Origin: Candidatus Fermentithermobacillaceae bacterium UBA3907
Lineage (GTDB): Bacteria > Bacillota > Sulfobacillia > Fermentithermobacillales > Fermentithermobacillaceae
Direction: 5' to 3'
Assembly (NCBI GenBank): GCA_002391545.1
Contig: DGFF01000133.1
Location: 4,832 to 17,883 of the forward strand
Length of the DNA stretch: 13,052 nt
Position 1 is the first letter of the stretch. Each line of letters opens with the position of its first letter. Positions 1 to 6,633 of the stretch are shown here, in pieces. Both the position numbers and the translations under genes were made by a program. The notes under the pieces are model-generated. The model was not told where the DNA came from, did not search any database, and saw nothing but the letters and a program-made list of their open reading frames with translations.

Positions 1-725
1 ATGTGGGAAGTGCTATAAAAATGTTCTTGATCTCCTCTCTTACCGTGCCTTTTTAGCATCCCTACTCCGCACAGGTACTCTCCTTTACGTACTCCGTATT
101 TAGTACGAAGCTCCCTTTTTAGTCTATTCTGGTCTTTATTCCTATTGCTATATGCCTTTCTAGGGATAACAGTTTCCCGGAGTCCATCTAAAGAAGACTT
201 GTTTTGTGAACTACCCCAGGTTGAGGGATTAAAATTGCGAGTTACCTTTCTCGCCGCCATCAGGGATTCGGCCTGGAAGCGGGTTCTGGCGTAATTGTCT
301 CCTAAGGGACAAGACACCCAGAAAAATTCAAGCAGGTCGTCTACCTGCAGTTCGGCGGTTTTTCGGTCGAACTCTGCTACAGATTCAATTCTAGAGAATG
401 CCTCATCGCTAATTTCATGTAGTCGCGAGATCACTCTAGCCCGAACAGCCTCACCTAGTACGGCAGGGTCTATTCTTGTCCTTGCAATTATTCGGTTTGC
501 GACGTTAAACTTGTCAGATTTTAGCTGCGATAAGGTTTCTGGCGCCGGCGAAATAAGGCTCCAAGCCAAGTCGCCGCCATTTTGTTCTACGATCTCAAGG
601 GCCGCTGTCTTGCTCAATTCGCTAAGTAGCCAGGAACCAAACCACAGGTCTCGACTACGACGTGAGGATCTGATGAAATCCTGGACAGGGCCAATATGGT
701 ACAATACTAGATGAACTTCATCCAT
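1..725 (-). CDS. cmr2: Cas10/Cmr2, type III-B (N-terminal 241 codons, partial)
   Basis: Large subunit of the type III-B (Cmr) RNA-targeting complex. On target RNA binding, family members make cyclic oligoadenylates through a Palm/GGDD cyclase domain, which here lies beyond the left edge. I translated the minus strand by hand: the frame is open from ATG 725 to base 1. Residues 11-34 (IGPVQDFIRSSRRSRDLWFG and following) are the hallmark Cmr2 D1 motif. LLEFFWVSCPLGDNY (131-145), SSLDGLRETVIP (177-188) and YGVRKGEYLCGVGMLKR (210-226) are also typical of Cmr2. There is no N-terminal HD nuclease domain: the protein begins directly at the GPVQ region. A ribosome binding site (AAAGGAGG) lies 12 nt before ATG 725. 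The gene starts 21 nt after the stop of the Card1-like gene, so the two are probably co-transcribed. The family call is firm; the rest of the Cmr operon is expected to the left. Confidence 0.93.
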   Translation of the reverse strand, partial: MDEVHLVLYHIGPVQDFIRSSRRSRDLWFGSWLLSELSKTAALEIVEQNGGDLAWSLISPAPETLSQLKSDKFNVANRIIARTRIDPAVLGEAVRARVISRLHEISDEAFSRIESVAEFDRKTAELQVDDLLEFFWVSCPLGDNYARTRFQAESLMAARKVTRNFNPSTWGSSQNKSSLDGLRETVIPRKAYSNRNKDQNRLKRELRTKYGVRKGEYLCGVGMLKRHGKRGDQEHFYSTSH

Positions 726-746
726 GGTCTAAGTTTTCCTCCTTTC

Positions 747-1655
747 TCATACGCCTAAGTGCTTTCTTATCTCCGTGCGGAGTTTCAGCTCATCTTCATC
801 ACTAAATTTGCCCTCTTTGGCCGAGGGGGTTTCAATAACTGTGATGTTGTGAAATTCAGCAAGTTTTAGGTTATCGTAAGGATACTCATCGTCTATTACT
901 AGAAATCTTTTGGTATAGGTGCCTAGAAATGCAGCTTCTGTCGAAGTGATAATTTGTCCGAGAACTCCTTTGCTCCTAGCCTTCCTACCGCTCTTTACTT
1001 CTACTGTGCCGACCCTGCTATCTTTTCGTACCACAAAGTCAATTTCTATGTTTCCATGCGAGCGAGGCCTTACCGAGGCTTTTACCTCGTCGCATTCAGA
1101 TTTAAGCACTTCATATACTAGTTGCTCGAACTCATTTTCAGAGGAACCTTCATCGTATGCACCTAGATGTGCTTTGAGGTACGTATCGATATCGATGATG
1201 CCTGATGGGTGAATTTTTTCTATGAACTCTAGCTCGCCCGTTTGGGTTGCCCGATAACAGTGTATGACATTTTGTCGGCCTTCGCTGATTAGATAGCAGA
1301 ATGGGGCACCGCAAGATTGGGCCATTCGGTAAGCTGAAATAGCCATCATTTTGGTTCCGCCCGTCAGGTTGAAGATAAGTTCCTGTGGATCACAAACTTG
1401 CTCATCCAATAACTTGCGTAGATTCTTATCAATATCGAGCATGTCGTAGGGATGAACTTCCCGAATATCTACCTGAATCTGCAAGCGGTCTTGGCTGGCC
1501 ATCTCCTCCAACAGTAAGTCTAGGCGTTCTGCGATCTGTCGTGTGCGATCGGTGCATATAAAATCGAGATATTGGGGTTGTAAGCATAGTATCGGTACCA
1601 AGTTAGCAATAGGCTGCTCTCCGACCAGAGACACCATCCTTACATATTCGGTCAT
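747..1655 (-). CDS. CARF domain plus PD-(D/E)xK nuclease, Card1/Can2-like type III effector
   Basis: Predicted cyclic-oligoadenylate-activated nuclease of 302 residues. Residues 1 to about 160 form a CARF ligand-binding domain with the diagnostic loop NLTGGTK at 96-102. Residues 170-302 form a restriction-endonuclease-like domain with ENEFE (173-177), IEID with D206, and EVKSG with E219 and K221, i.e. the D...ExK metal-binding set. This two-domain order is that of Card1/Can2 (DUF1887) proteins, which when activated cut single-stranded nucleic acid or nick DNA; dimer formation is expected from the family. Start ATG 1655 is supported by AAAGGAG seven nt upstream. The gene sits between the Cami1-like gene and cas10 on the same strand, so it is probably a dedicated output of this Cas10. 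The preference for DNA or RNA, and the ring size sensed (cA4 is usual for the family), cannot be read from sequence. Confidence 0.9.
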   Translation of the reverse strand: MTEYVRMVSLVGEQPIANLVPILCLQPQYLDFICTDRTRQIAERLDLLLEEMASQDRLQIQVDIREVHPYDMLDIDKNLRKLLDEQVCDPQELIFNLTGGTKMMAISAYRMAQSCGAPFCYLISEGRQNVIHCYRATQTGELEFIEKIHPSGIIDIDTYLKAHLGAYDEGSSENEFEQLVYEVLKSECDEVKASVRPRSHGNIEIDFVVRKDSRVGTVEVKSGRKARSKGVLGQIITSTEAAFLGTYTKRFLVIDDEYPYDNLKLAEFHNITVIETPSAKEGKFSDEDELKLRTEIRKHLGV

Positions 1656-1875
1656 GGAATCGCTCCTTTCCTCATATTGTCCAAATTGTTTGCTTGTACC
1701 TTATATAGTGAACACGCAGTTGAGGTAGGAGCAATCTAGGATTATCCGTATTGTAAACGTTGCAGGAATGCTTGCATGCCAGAGTTGAAAAATCCGTTGT
1801 TGTATATCTCGCTACGCAGCAAGCGGCGCTTATCACTGGGCCAAGCTGATTACAGTTCGTTTCCTCCTTTCTGGC
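1656..1875 (-). other. Intergenic gap with orphan ribosome binding site, possible gene relic
   Basis: A 220-bp spacer between two minus-strand CARF genes. Directly after the upstream stop there is a strong ribosome binding site on the minus strand (AAAGGAGG, 1870-1863), but no ATG, GTG or TTG follows at usable distance. A 35-codon stretch on the minus strand (1849-1745, then TAA) reads in a protein-like way, including RRLLRSEIYNNGF, but has no start codon and I do not recognise it. This pattern would fit a decayed small gene. It could equally be a long leader of the Card1-like gene. No terminator with a T-run was seen. Confidence 0.35.
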
Positions 1876-3072
1876 TTAATCAGCAAATTTTTGGTTAAGT
1901 TGGTCTACAGCCCACACAAGATCATCGTATCTATCGGTGGTCGTCAAAACCTTGAACCTGGCGCCAAATCCTGAATCATCAACGTATTCTCCTATGATGC
2001 TCCAAGACACCTTATTATCTAGAGATTCTTCTCGCAGGTGAAAACCGGTTTTCTTCATGCCTTTTTGTTTAGAGTAATCGACCGGTACGCATCTGGTAAT
2101 CCAGGGTACTTCCTCCCAGACTTTGGTGACAAACTGTTGAAAATTTTTCGGGTAGTGATGATCCTGGAATTTGGGAGGCTGTCTTTCTTCTAAAGTAGCG
2201 TCTCGCAGACTTACAGGTCTAGGGTAAAGCAACCGATACCCAGTTACGTAGATTTCGCCGATGGGGGAAAGAGCCCAGCAGGTTTCTCCGTCGATGACTT
2301 CCCGTTCAAGTAGGACTTCGAGTTCTTCATCAATGGGACCAATTTGGTCTTCAGTTAGTAGAGGTTCTTTTTCAAAAGCGTGAATCACATTTCCGTACTT
2401 ACCAATGAGGCTGTAGTCTAGAGCGACTGGAAGAGGCGGGAAGGATATAATGTCGTCAAATCTCTCGTGCCTATAATACACATCGATGTCCATGGCTACG
2501 CCTATCAGTGCGGCAACGGCAATCTGAGCTTTGTAGCCACCAGTAGCATCGATAGCTACATACGCAGGAGAGCCTACATCGCGAACAATTTTCCCAATTT
2601 CGCGAACCAAGTTTCTCAGGCCAACAGTTCGAAACTCCCAGGGACGTTCATCTTGTAAACCGTCAATACAGACATATCGTGCATTTTGCAACCTCAAATC
2701 GTCTTTCCTAGATTCGAAATATGTAACGAGTATTTCGCCGGTGATCCTTCCTTCATTTGTGTCCGACACCAAAAATACGATTTCTCGCATCTCGAGCCAG
2801 TCTTTTTGGGCAAGAGAGTGTATGGAGTTTATTTCAGCTCCACAAAGACGAAAATGAGCCGGAACTTCAGCAAGACATCGTCCAAGGGCTTTCCACTCAC
2901 CTAGATTATAATGCCTTTTGAGTTTTTCCACAGTTGACCAATCCAAACCTTCGGGGCCTTTAGATTCATTGTTTTCCTCTGCATCTGAGGGCTTTTCTGG
3001 AAGCCGTTTGAGGTTACCTAAGAGACTTGTACCTACAGTAGAAATTAGGGTGTGAGGTTTTTGTTTTGGCAC
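1876..3072 (-). CDS. CARF-wHTH effector with RelE-like C-terminus (Cami1-like)
   Basis: Predicted cyclic-oligoadenylate sensor with an effector tail, 398 residues from the chosen start. The N-terminal CARF fold shows STVGTS (11-16), SDTNEG (103-108) and DATGGYK (175-181), as in the APE2256/Csx1-type CARF family. About 240-290 (LEREVIDGETCWALSPIGEIYV region) looks like a winged helix. The last ~95 residues, with WITRCVPVDYSKQKGMKKTG and GFGARFKVLTTTD, contain no HEPN R-x4-6-H motif and fit the place and size of the RelE mRNA-interferase domain of Cami1, which cuts ribosome-bound mRNA when its CARF domain is loaded. That last assignment is by architecture, not by a clear RelE motif. I chose GTG 3072 because AAAGGAG lies about 9 nt upstream and the CARF strand starts right after it. 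The longer ATG start at 3135 has no ribosome binding site. Confidence 0.8.
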   Translation of the reverse strand: MPKQKPHTLISTVGTSLLGNLKRLPEKPSDAEENNESKGPEGLDWSTVEKLKRHYNLGEWKALGRCLAEVPAHFRLCGAEINSIHSLAQKDWLEMREIVFLVSDTNEGRITGEILVTYFESRKDDLRLQNARYVCIDGLQDERPWEFRTVGLRNLVREIGKIVRDVGSPAYVAIDATGGYKAQIAVAALIGVAMDIDVYYRHERFDDIISFPPLPVALDYSLIGKYGNVIHAFEKEPLLTEDQIGPIDEELEVLLEREVIDGETCWALSPIGEIYVTGYRLLYPRPVSLRDATLEERQPPKFQDHHYPKNFQQFVTKVWEEVPWITRCVPVDYSKQKGMKKTGFHLREESLDNKVSWSIIGEYVDDSGFGARFKVLTTTDRYDDLVWAVDQLNQKFAD

Positions 3073-3457
3073 ATGTTTCAACTCCTTTAAGCTCATGTTG
3101 GTGCAGCTATTGAAGCGCATTTCATGTGGTTCCATTTATTGCTTAGTGCTGCGTATTCTTCCGAGGTAGATTCGGTATTAGATATATTAGTTGATTTTCT
3201 GGAACTACTGCTATGTTCTATCCAGTACTGGCAAATTCCTTCCAGTGGAGGCCAGGTTTTTCGGGTTGCCGTTATCATCATCTTGATCTAATAAATCTAG
3301 AAAAGGGTATTGTTTTCTTCCATAGTTGCTCATTGTAGAGGGGTTTAAGGTTCTATAACTTAATAAATTTTCAGAAATATCGATATATTCAATACGAGAG
3401 TGTCAACCTGAGTGATATCTACACAATTGGCGTACAAAAACCTTCAACAGGAATGCG
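3073..3457. promoter_or_regulatory. Divergent intergenic region between type III effectors and cas1
   Basis: A 385-bp region that must hold the promoters of both divergent transcription units. On the minus strand an exact TTGACA lies at 3406-3401, but no good -10 follows at 16-18 nt. On the plus strand TATAAC (about 3353-3358) is a fair -10 without a convincing -35. Two perfect 10-bp palindromes could be operators: CCAGTACTGG (3222-3231) and ATATCGATAT (3377-3386). The part near cas1 is AT-rich. No RNA gene or convincing small gene was seen. Confidence 0.4.
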
Positions 3458-4468
3458 GTGAATAAAATGCACTTATTTGTATCTGAATACGGTCAGTTCA
3501 TTGGCAAGAAATCAGAGCGTTTGGTAGTGTCTTCTAAGGGCAAGGTTGTTCAAGAGATTCCCTTCCGAGACCTCACGCAAGTGACCATTGCTTCCAGGGG
3601 AGTAAGCATTTCCACTGACGCTATTGAAGGGTGTATCGAGTTTGGCGTTCCAGTAAATTTCCTCAGTTTCAATGGAAAACCGTACGCTATGCTTATATCT
3701 CCCGTTTTAAATGCTACCGTGACTACACGACGTGAACAGCTCAAAGCGTATGACGACGAACGAGGAGTCTATTTGGCTAAGGCTTTCGTAGCGGGCAAAA
3801 TAGGTAACCAGGCAAATTTGGTGAAGTATTTTGCCAAGCATAGAAAGGAAAAGGATATATATCCCACTTTAATGGCCAACGCCCGGGAAATTGAAGATCT
3901 GAAGAATCAAGTAGATGCCGTCGAAGGTAGCACAGTAAACGATGTAAGGCCGTATCTAATGAATTTGGAAGGAAGGGCAGCTGCTATCTATTGGCAGGAT
4001 ATAGGCGAAATTGCAGTAGGAGAGGAATTCAATGGTAGGAAGCATAGGGGAGCCCAAGACCCGTTCAATGCTTGTCTCAATTACGGTTACGGAATTTTGT
4101 ACAACCAGGTGTGGGGAGCAATACTTTTAGCGGGCCTTGAACCTTTTGCTGGGTTCTTGCACGTGGACAGACCTGGCAAACCTAGCCTTGTATTGGACAT
4201 GGTTGAAGAGTTCAGGCCTGCAGCAGTAGACCGGCCCATAGTTGCTTTGTTATCAAGGGGATGGCGGCCAAAGTTAGAAGAAGATGGCGGTATGACCCGG
4301 GAATCTCGACGAGAGGTGGCCGATGCAGTACTGACTCGGTTAGATGGTAAGGAGCGCTATGACGGTGAAAAAAGGAGTATCAAGCACATAATCGTGTCTC
4401 AGGCGCGGAGGGTGGCGGCTTATTTGAGAGGGGAAAGAAATTATAGCGCGTTTGTTAGCAGCTGGTAG
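3458..4468 (+). CDS. cas1: Cas1 integrase
   Basis: Cas1, the metal-dependent DNA integrase that with Cas2 inserts new spacers at the leader end of the CRISPR array; 336 residues, normal for the family. Residues 1-90 are the N-terminal beta domain. The catalytic helical domain has LEGRAA with E171, DPFNACLNYGYGILYN (201-216), FLHVDR with H235, and LDMVEEFRP with D247 and E250/E251, so the acid-His-acid metal site is complete. GTG 3458 is preceded by AGGA at short distance; the alternative ATG at 3467 would drop three residues. The gene opens the plus-strand adaptation module and is followed by an unusual 148-bp gap before cas2. As the only cas1 in view it may serve both the type I and the type III-B system. 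Confidence 0.97.
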   Translation: MNKMHLFVSEYGQFIGKKSERLVVSSKGKVVQEIPFRDLTQVTIASRGVSISTDAIEGCIEFGVPVNFLSFNGKPYAMLISPVLNATVTTRREQLKAYDDERGVYLAKAFVAGKIGNQANLVKYFAKHRKEKDIYPTLMANAREIEDLKNQVDAVEGSTVNDVRPYLMNLEGRAAAIYWQDIGEIAVGEEFNGRKHRGAQDPFNACLNYGYGILYNQVWGAILLAGLEPFAGFLHVDRPGKPSLVLDMVEEFRPAAVDRPIVALLSRGWRPKLEEDGGMTRESRREVADAVLTRLDGKERYDGEKRSIKHIIVSQARRVAAYLRGERNYSAFVSSW

Positions 4469-4616
4469 TCAGATGCAAGGGTGAAGGGTTGCGAAACAGC
4501 CGGGTGTCGAAACCATCTTTCCGCAAATTGGCAGGGAGCCTGCGGCAATTTTCCGGTTCAGAAGTTTACTGTCAAGGGGAGCGACTAAAGAAGATTTTGG
4601 TTAGGATGTGTGTGTT
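4469..4616 (+). ncRNA. Structured cas1-cas2 intergenic RNA (putative)
   Basis: A 148-bp gap in an otherwise compact operon, rich in inverted repeats. Hairpin 1: GGTTG (4487-4491), loop CGAAA, CAGCC (4497-4501). Hairpin 2: AAATTGGCAGG (4525-4535), loop GAG, CCTGC-GG-CAATTT (4539-4551), i.e. 11 pairs with a 2-nt bulge. CGAAAC occurs twice (4492-4497, 4508-4513). Neither hairpin is followed by a T-run, so neither looks like a standard terminator. It could be an mRNA processing or attenuation element that tunes cas2/cas4 expression, or a small structured RNA. No homology is recognised. Confidence 0.4.
4525..4551 (+). other. 11-bp stem-loop upstream of cas2
   Basis: Arms AAATTGGCAGG and CCTGCGGCAATTT pair fully except for a GG bulge, closed by a GAG triloop. 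The element ends 65 nt before the chosen cas2 ATG. The downstream bases (TCCGGTTCAG) lack the T-tract of an intrinsic terminator. Confidence 0.6.
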
Positions 4617-4901
4617 ATGGTCAATACCCTGGTGATATATGACATTGTAGAAGATAAGGCTAGGAACAAAGTGGCTGAGATATGCAAGGATTACGGATTG
4701 GAAAGAATACAGTGGAGCGCTTTTTTCGGCAAGACCAATAGAAATAGGCGAGAAGAGATGGTACTTAAGTTTCACGATGCGCTAGAGGATTCAGAAGGCG
4801 ACATACAGATTTTTGTAATATGCGAGAAGGATATGCGTCTTAAGAAACATGTTTCGGTTAAACAGTCACATGTTGAAAAAAGAGACGAGGCAGCGCTATG
4901 A
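4617..4901 (+). CDS. cas2: Cas2 adaptation protein
   Basis: Cas2, the small ferredoxin-fold partner that bridges two Cas1 dimers during spacer integration. It has 94 residues from ATG 4617, within the usual 80-110 range. The first strand NTLVIYDIVEDK carries the conserved aspartate (D9), and YGLERIQWSAFFGKTNRN is the typical second-strand region. The longer frame begins at GTG 4608, but the ribosome binding site TTAGGAT lies only 2 nt before that GTG and about 9 nt before ATG 4617, so the shorter start is preferred. The 3' end overlaps the start of cas4 by 4 nt (ATGA), implying translational coupling. Confidence 0.93.
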   Translation: MVNTLVIYDIVEDKARNKVAEICKDYGLERIQWSAFFGKTNRNRREEMVLKFHDALEDSEGDIQIFVICEKDMRLKKHVSVKQSHVEKRDEAAL

Positions 4902-5518
4902 ATGGCACAGAGCAAATCCCTAGGGCAAAAAAGAAATACGATCCTGCGGAAATGCTAAATGCATCCGACATTAGGCAATATATGTATTGTCCCAGGATCA
5001 TCTATTTCAATTACGTCGTTGTGGTACCGAGGCATACTACTTTAAAGATGGAAAAGGGGAAAACTGCTCAAGAGGATTTTTCCCGCCTAGAGAAGCGACG
5101 TACGCTGGCTAAATGGGGCTTAGAGGATGGGCAAAGGGAGTTTCACGTGCCGGTTAAATCGGAGAAGATGGGCCTCTACGGTGTGTTAGATATGGTTATC
5201 ACTTCAGACAGTGGCCTTTATCCAGTAGAGTACAAGAATACCCTTGGCAGGGTGGGGATCCATCATAAATACCAGCTAATAGCTTACGCGATGATGTTGG
5301 AAGAAGAAAGAAGGAGACCTGTTAGAGAAGGTTTTATATATCTCATTCCACAGAACCGATTGGAAAAATTCCTTGTAGATGAGGGCGCACGTTTTTACAC
5401 GAAGAAGATTTGCACCCAAATGCGCAATTTGATTGATACTCAGACTTTTCCTGAAGCAACTCGCAAAAGGGAGAGGTGCAAAGATTGCGAGTTTAGAAAT
5501 TATTGCAGAGACACCTAG
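4898..5518 (+). CDS. cas4: Cas4 nuclease (Fe-S, RecB-like)
   Basis: Cas4, a RecB-family exonuclease with an iron-sulfur cluster that trims prespacers and helps select the PAM side for Cas1-Cas2. 206 residues, normal length. Cysteine ligands are C31 (YMYCPRIIYF) and the C-terminal trio C194, C197 and C203 (RCKDCEFRNYC). The nuclease motifs are GVLDMV with D98, PVEYKN with E111 and K113, and the QxxxY motif Q126-Y130, so all expected catalytic and cluster residues are present. It overlaps cas2 by 4 nt and is followed 29 nt later by a second Cas4-family gene, an arrangement in which each paralog may handle a different spacer end. Confidence 0.95.
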   Translation: MNGTEQIPRAKKKYDPAEMLNASDIRQYMYCPRIIYFNYVVVVPRHTTLKMEKGKTAQEDFSRLEKRRTLAKWGLEDGQREFHVPVKSEKMGLYGVLDMVITSDSGLYPVEYKNTLGRVGIHHKYQLIAYAMMLEEERRRPVREGFIYLIPQNRLEKFLVDEGARFYTKKICTQMRNLIDTQTFPEATRKRERCKDCEFRNYCRDT

Positions 5519-5547
5519 TTTCTGTAGAAAGAGAGGGGTAGAGGGTA

Positions 5548-6471
5548 ATGTATTTTCTGACAGCCGAAGAATCCAAGTTTTTGCTTAGATCATTGATTCC
5601 TAAGACTAGAGAAGCCGGAGTAGTGGAGGAATTAAGGGGATGGCACTGGTATGAACCGCCTCTCGAGCCGCCGTTTGCCATAAAGATTCCTATTTACGAG
5701 GTTGCCGGGAAGTATTGCCCAACGAGTCGGGATCTGTACCTAAAAAAAGTGGAAAACGTAGAAATTGTGCCTGGGAGGGCAATGATAGCGGGTGGGATAT
5801 ATCACAGCGTTATAACCGAAATGTTTTCTGAGGCTAAGAAGTTGATATATACTTGTGGACCGTCTGATTTGGATGGGATAAAAGAGGGTCTGCAGCTGCT
5901 CCTTTCAGACATGACTCCAGCAAATGAGCAAATGGAAAGCCTGTCTAAGGAAGATTACGATTACATAGCCCAAAATGTAAAAAAGCTAAGGGAGTTTCAG
6001 TACCCTAGGCTGGTCGCTCGAATTTCAGATACCATTTCAAAGCAGCCATTTATACAGGCCGATGCCCTGGCGGCCATGGCGATTCCAATAGTTTGCGAGT
6101 ATAAGCTTGACGGTACATTTCTGGGCTTGAGCGGATTTTTGAGTTGCGATGCTGTTTTTGCAGGCGGTCCCATTATCTTCGACGCTAAGTTTGGACAAAA
6201 GCAGGATTTCCACAAACTAAGCGCTACGGGATATGCATTGGTTATGGAGAGTTTGTTCGAATTTCCTGTTGACGTAGGTTGTACGGTATACGTAGATATG
6301 CGCGGAAATACGCCCTTGATCACTAGGGATCTTTTTGCCATAGATGACGAATTGAGGCAGTGGTTTATAGATGAAAGAGACGATAAGATGCAGATAATCT
6401 ATGACGAGTTTGATCCTGGAGTGGCAGTGGATTGTCCGCGCTATTGTTCTTACATGGCTTTTTGCCGATAA
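5548..6471 (+). CDS. csa1: Csa1, second Cas4-family protein
   Basis: Csa1-type member of the Cas4/RecB nuclease superfamily, 307 residues. The N-terminal EELRGWHWYEPPLEPP (27-42) and YEVAGKYCPTSRDLYL (50-65) are typical of Csa1. The nuclease core shows H86 (GGIYHSVITEMF), D201 (GFLSCDAVF) and the D212-x-K214 pair (IIFDAKFG). Cluster cysteines are C57 plus C296, C300 and C306 at the very C-terminus (CPRYCSYMAFC). The start has a GAGGG ribosome binding site 5 nt upstream. Csa1 is best known beside cas1/cas2/cas4 in archaeal type I-A loci, so its presence with a bacterial Cas8a1-like module is informative. The role, by analogy with dual-Cas4 systems, is prespacer end definition. The family assignment is good; the exact activity is inferred. 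Confidence 0.87.
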   Translation: MYFLTAEESKFLLRSLIPKTREAGVVEELRGWHWYEPPLEPPFAIKIPIYEVAGKYCPTSRDLYLKKVENVEIVPGRAMIAGGIYHSVITEMFSEAKKLIYTCGPSDLDGIKEGLQLLLSDMTPANEQMESLSKEDYDYIAQNVKKLREFQYPRLVARISDTISKQPFIQADALAAMAIPIVCEYKLDGTFLGLSGFLSCDAVFAGGPIIFDAKFGQKQDFHKLSATGYALVMESLFEFPVDVGCTVYVDMRGNTPLITRDLFAIDDELRQWFIDERDDKMQIIYDEFDPGVAVDCPRYCSYMAFCR

Positions 6472-6633
6472 GGACCGACAGATAAAAATTAAAAGTGGAT
6501 GCGAACATTCGTTACCGACTCTCTGTGCCGGTCACCCCATGATAAAATATTTAAAAGTCGGGTGCAAGCGGCTGTTATAAGGAGGAATTGTTTTTACCCA
6601 AGCGGAAAAGGGTAACTTGAAAGGGGGGTGTCA
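6472..6633 (+). promoter_or_regulatory. csa1-cas8 gap with hairpins and orphan ribosome binding site
   Basis: A 162-bp gap separates the adaptation genes from the interference genes and may hold a separate control point. GACCGACAG (6473-6481) pairs with CTGT-GC-CGGTC (6523-6533). A second, perfect 6-bp stem is TTACCC (6594-6599) with GGGTAA (6610-6615), ending a few bases before the cas8 ribosome binding site. A strong but orphan AAGGAGG (about 6579-6585) lies just ahead of a 10-codon frame starting at TTG and stopping before cas8. The AT-rich stretch GATAAAATATTTAAAA (6541-6556) could contain a -10, but no matching -35 was found. Confidence 0.4.

Noticed and set aside
295..714. 139-codon plus-strand frame
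   Set aside because: It lies entirely over the minus-strand cas10/cmr2 start, whose translation matches Cmr2 motifs throughout; this is an antisense shadow.
3073..3135. Longer ATG start (3135) for the Cami1-like gene
   Set aside because: There is no ribosome binding site before ATG 3135, whereas GTG 3072 has AAAGGAG at good distance and matches where the CARF fold begins.
3093..3281. 62-codon minus-strand frame upstream of the Cami1-like gene
   Set aside because: No ribosome binding site, no recognisable motif, low-complexity Ser-rich translation, and overlap with the longer Cami1 frame. It could be a small gene but nothing supports it.
4488..4513. Degenerate CRISPR repeat between cas1 and cas2
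   Set aside because: Only the GTTGC start and GAAAC end agree with the 37-bp repeat; it is 26 bp long and the middle does not match, so chance is likely.
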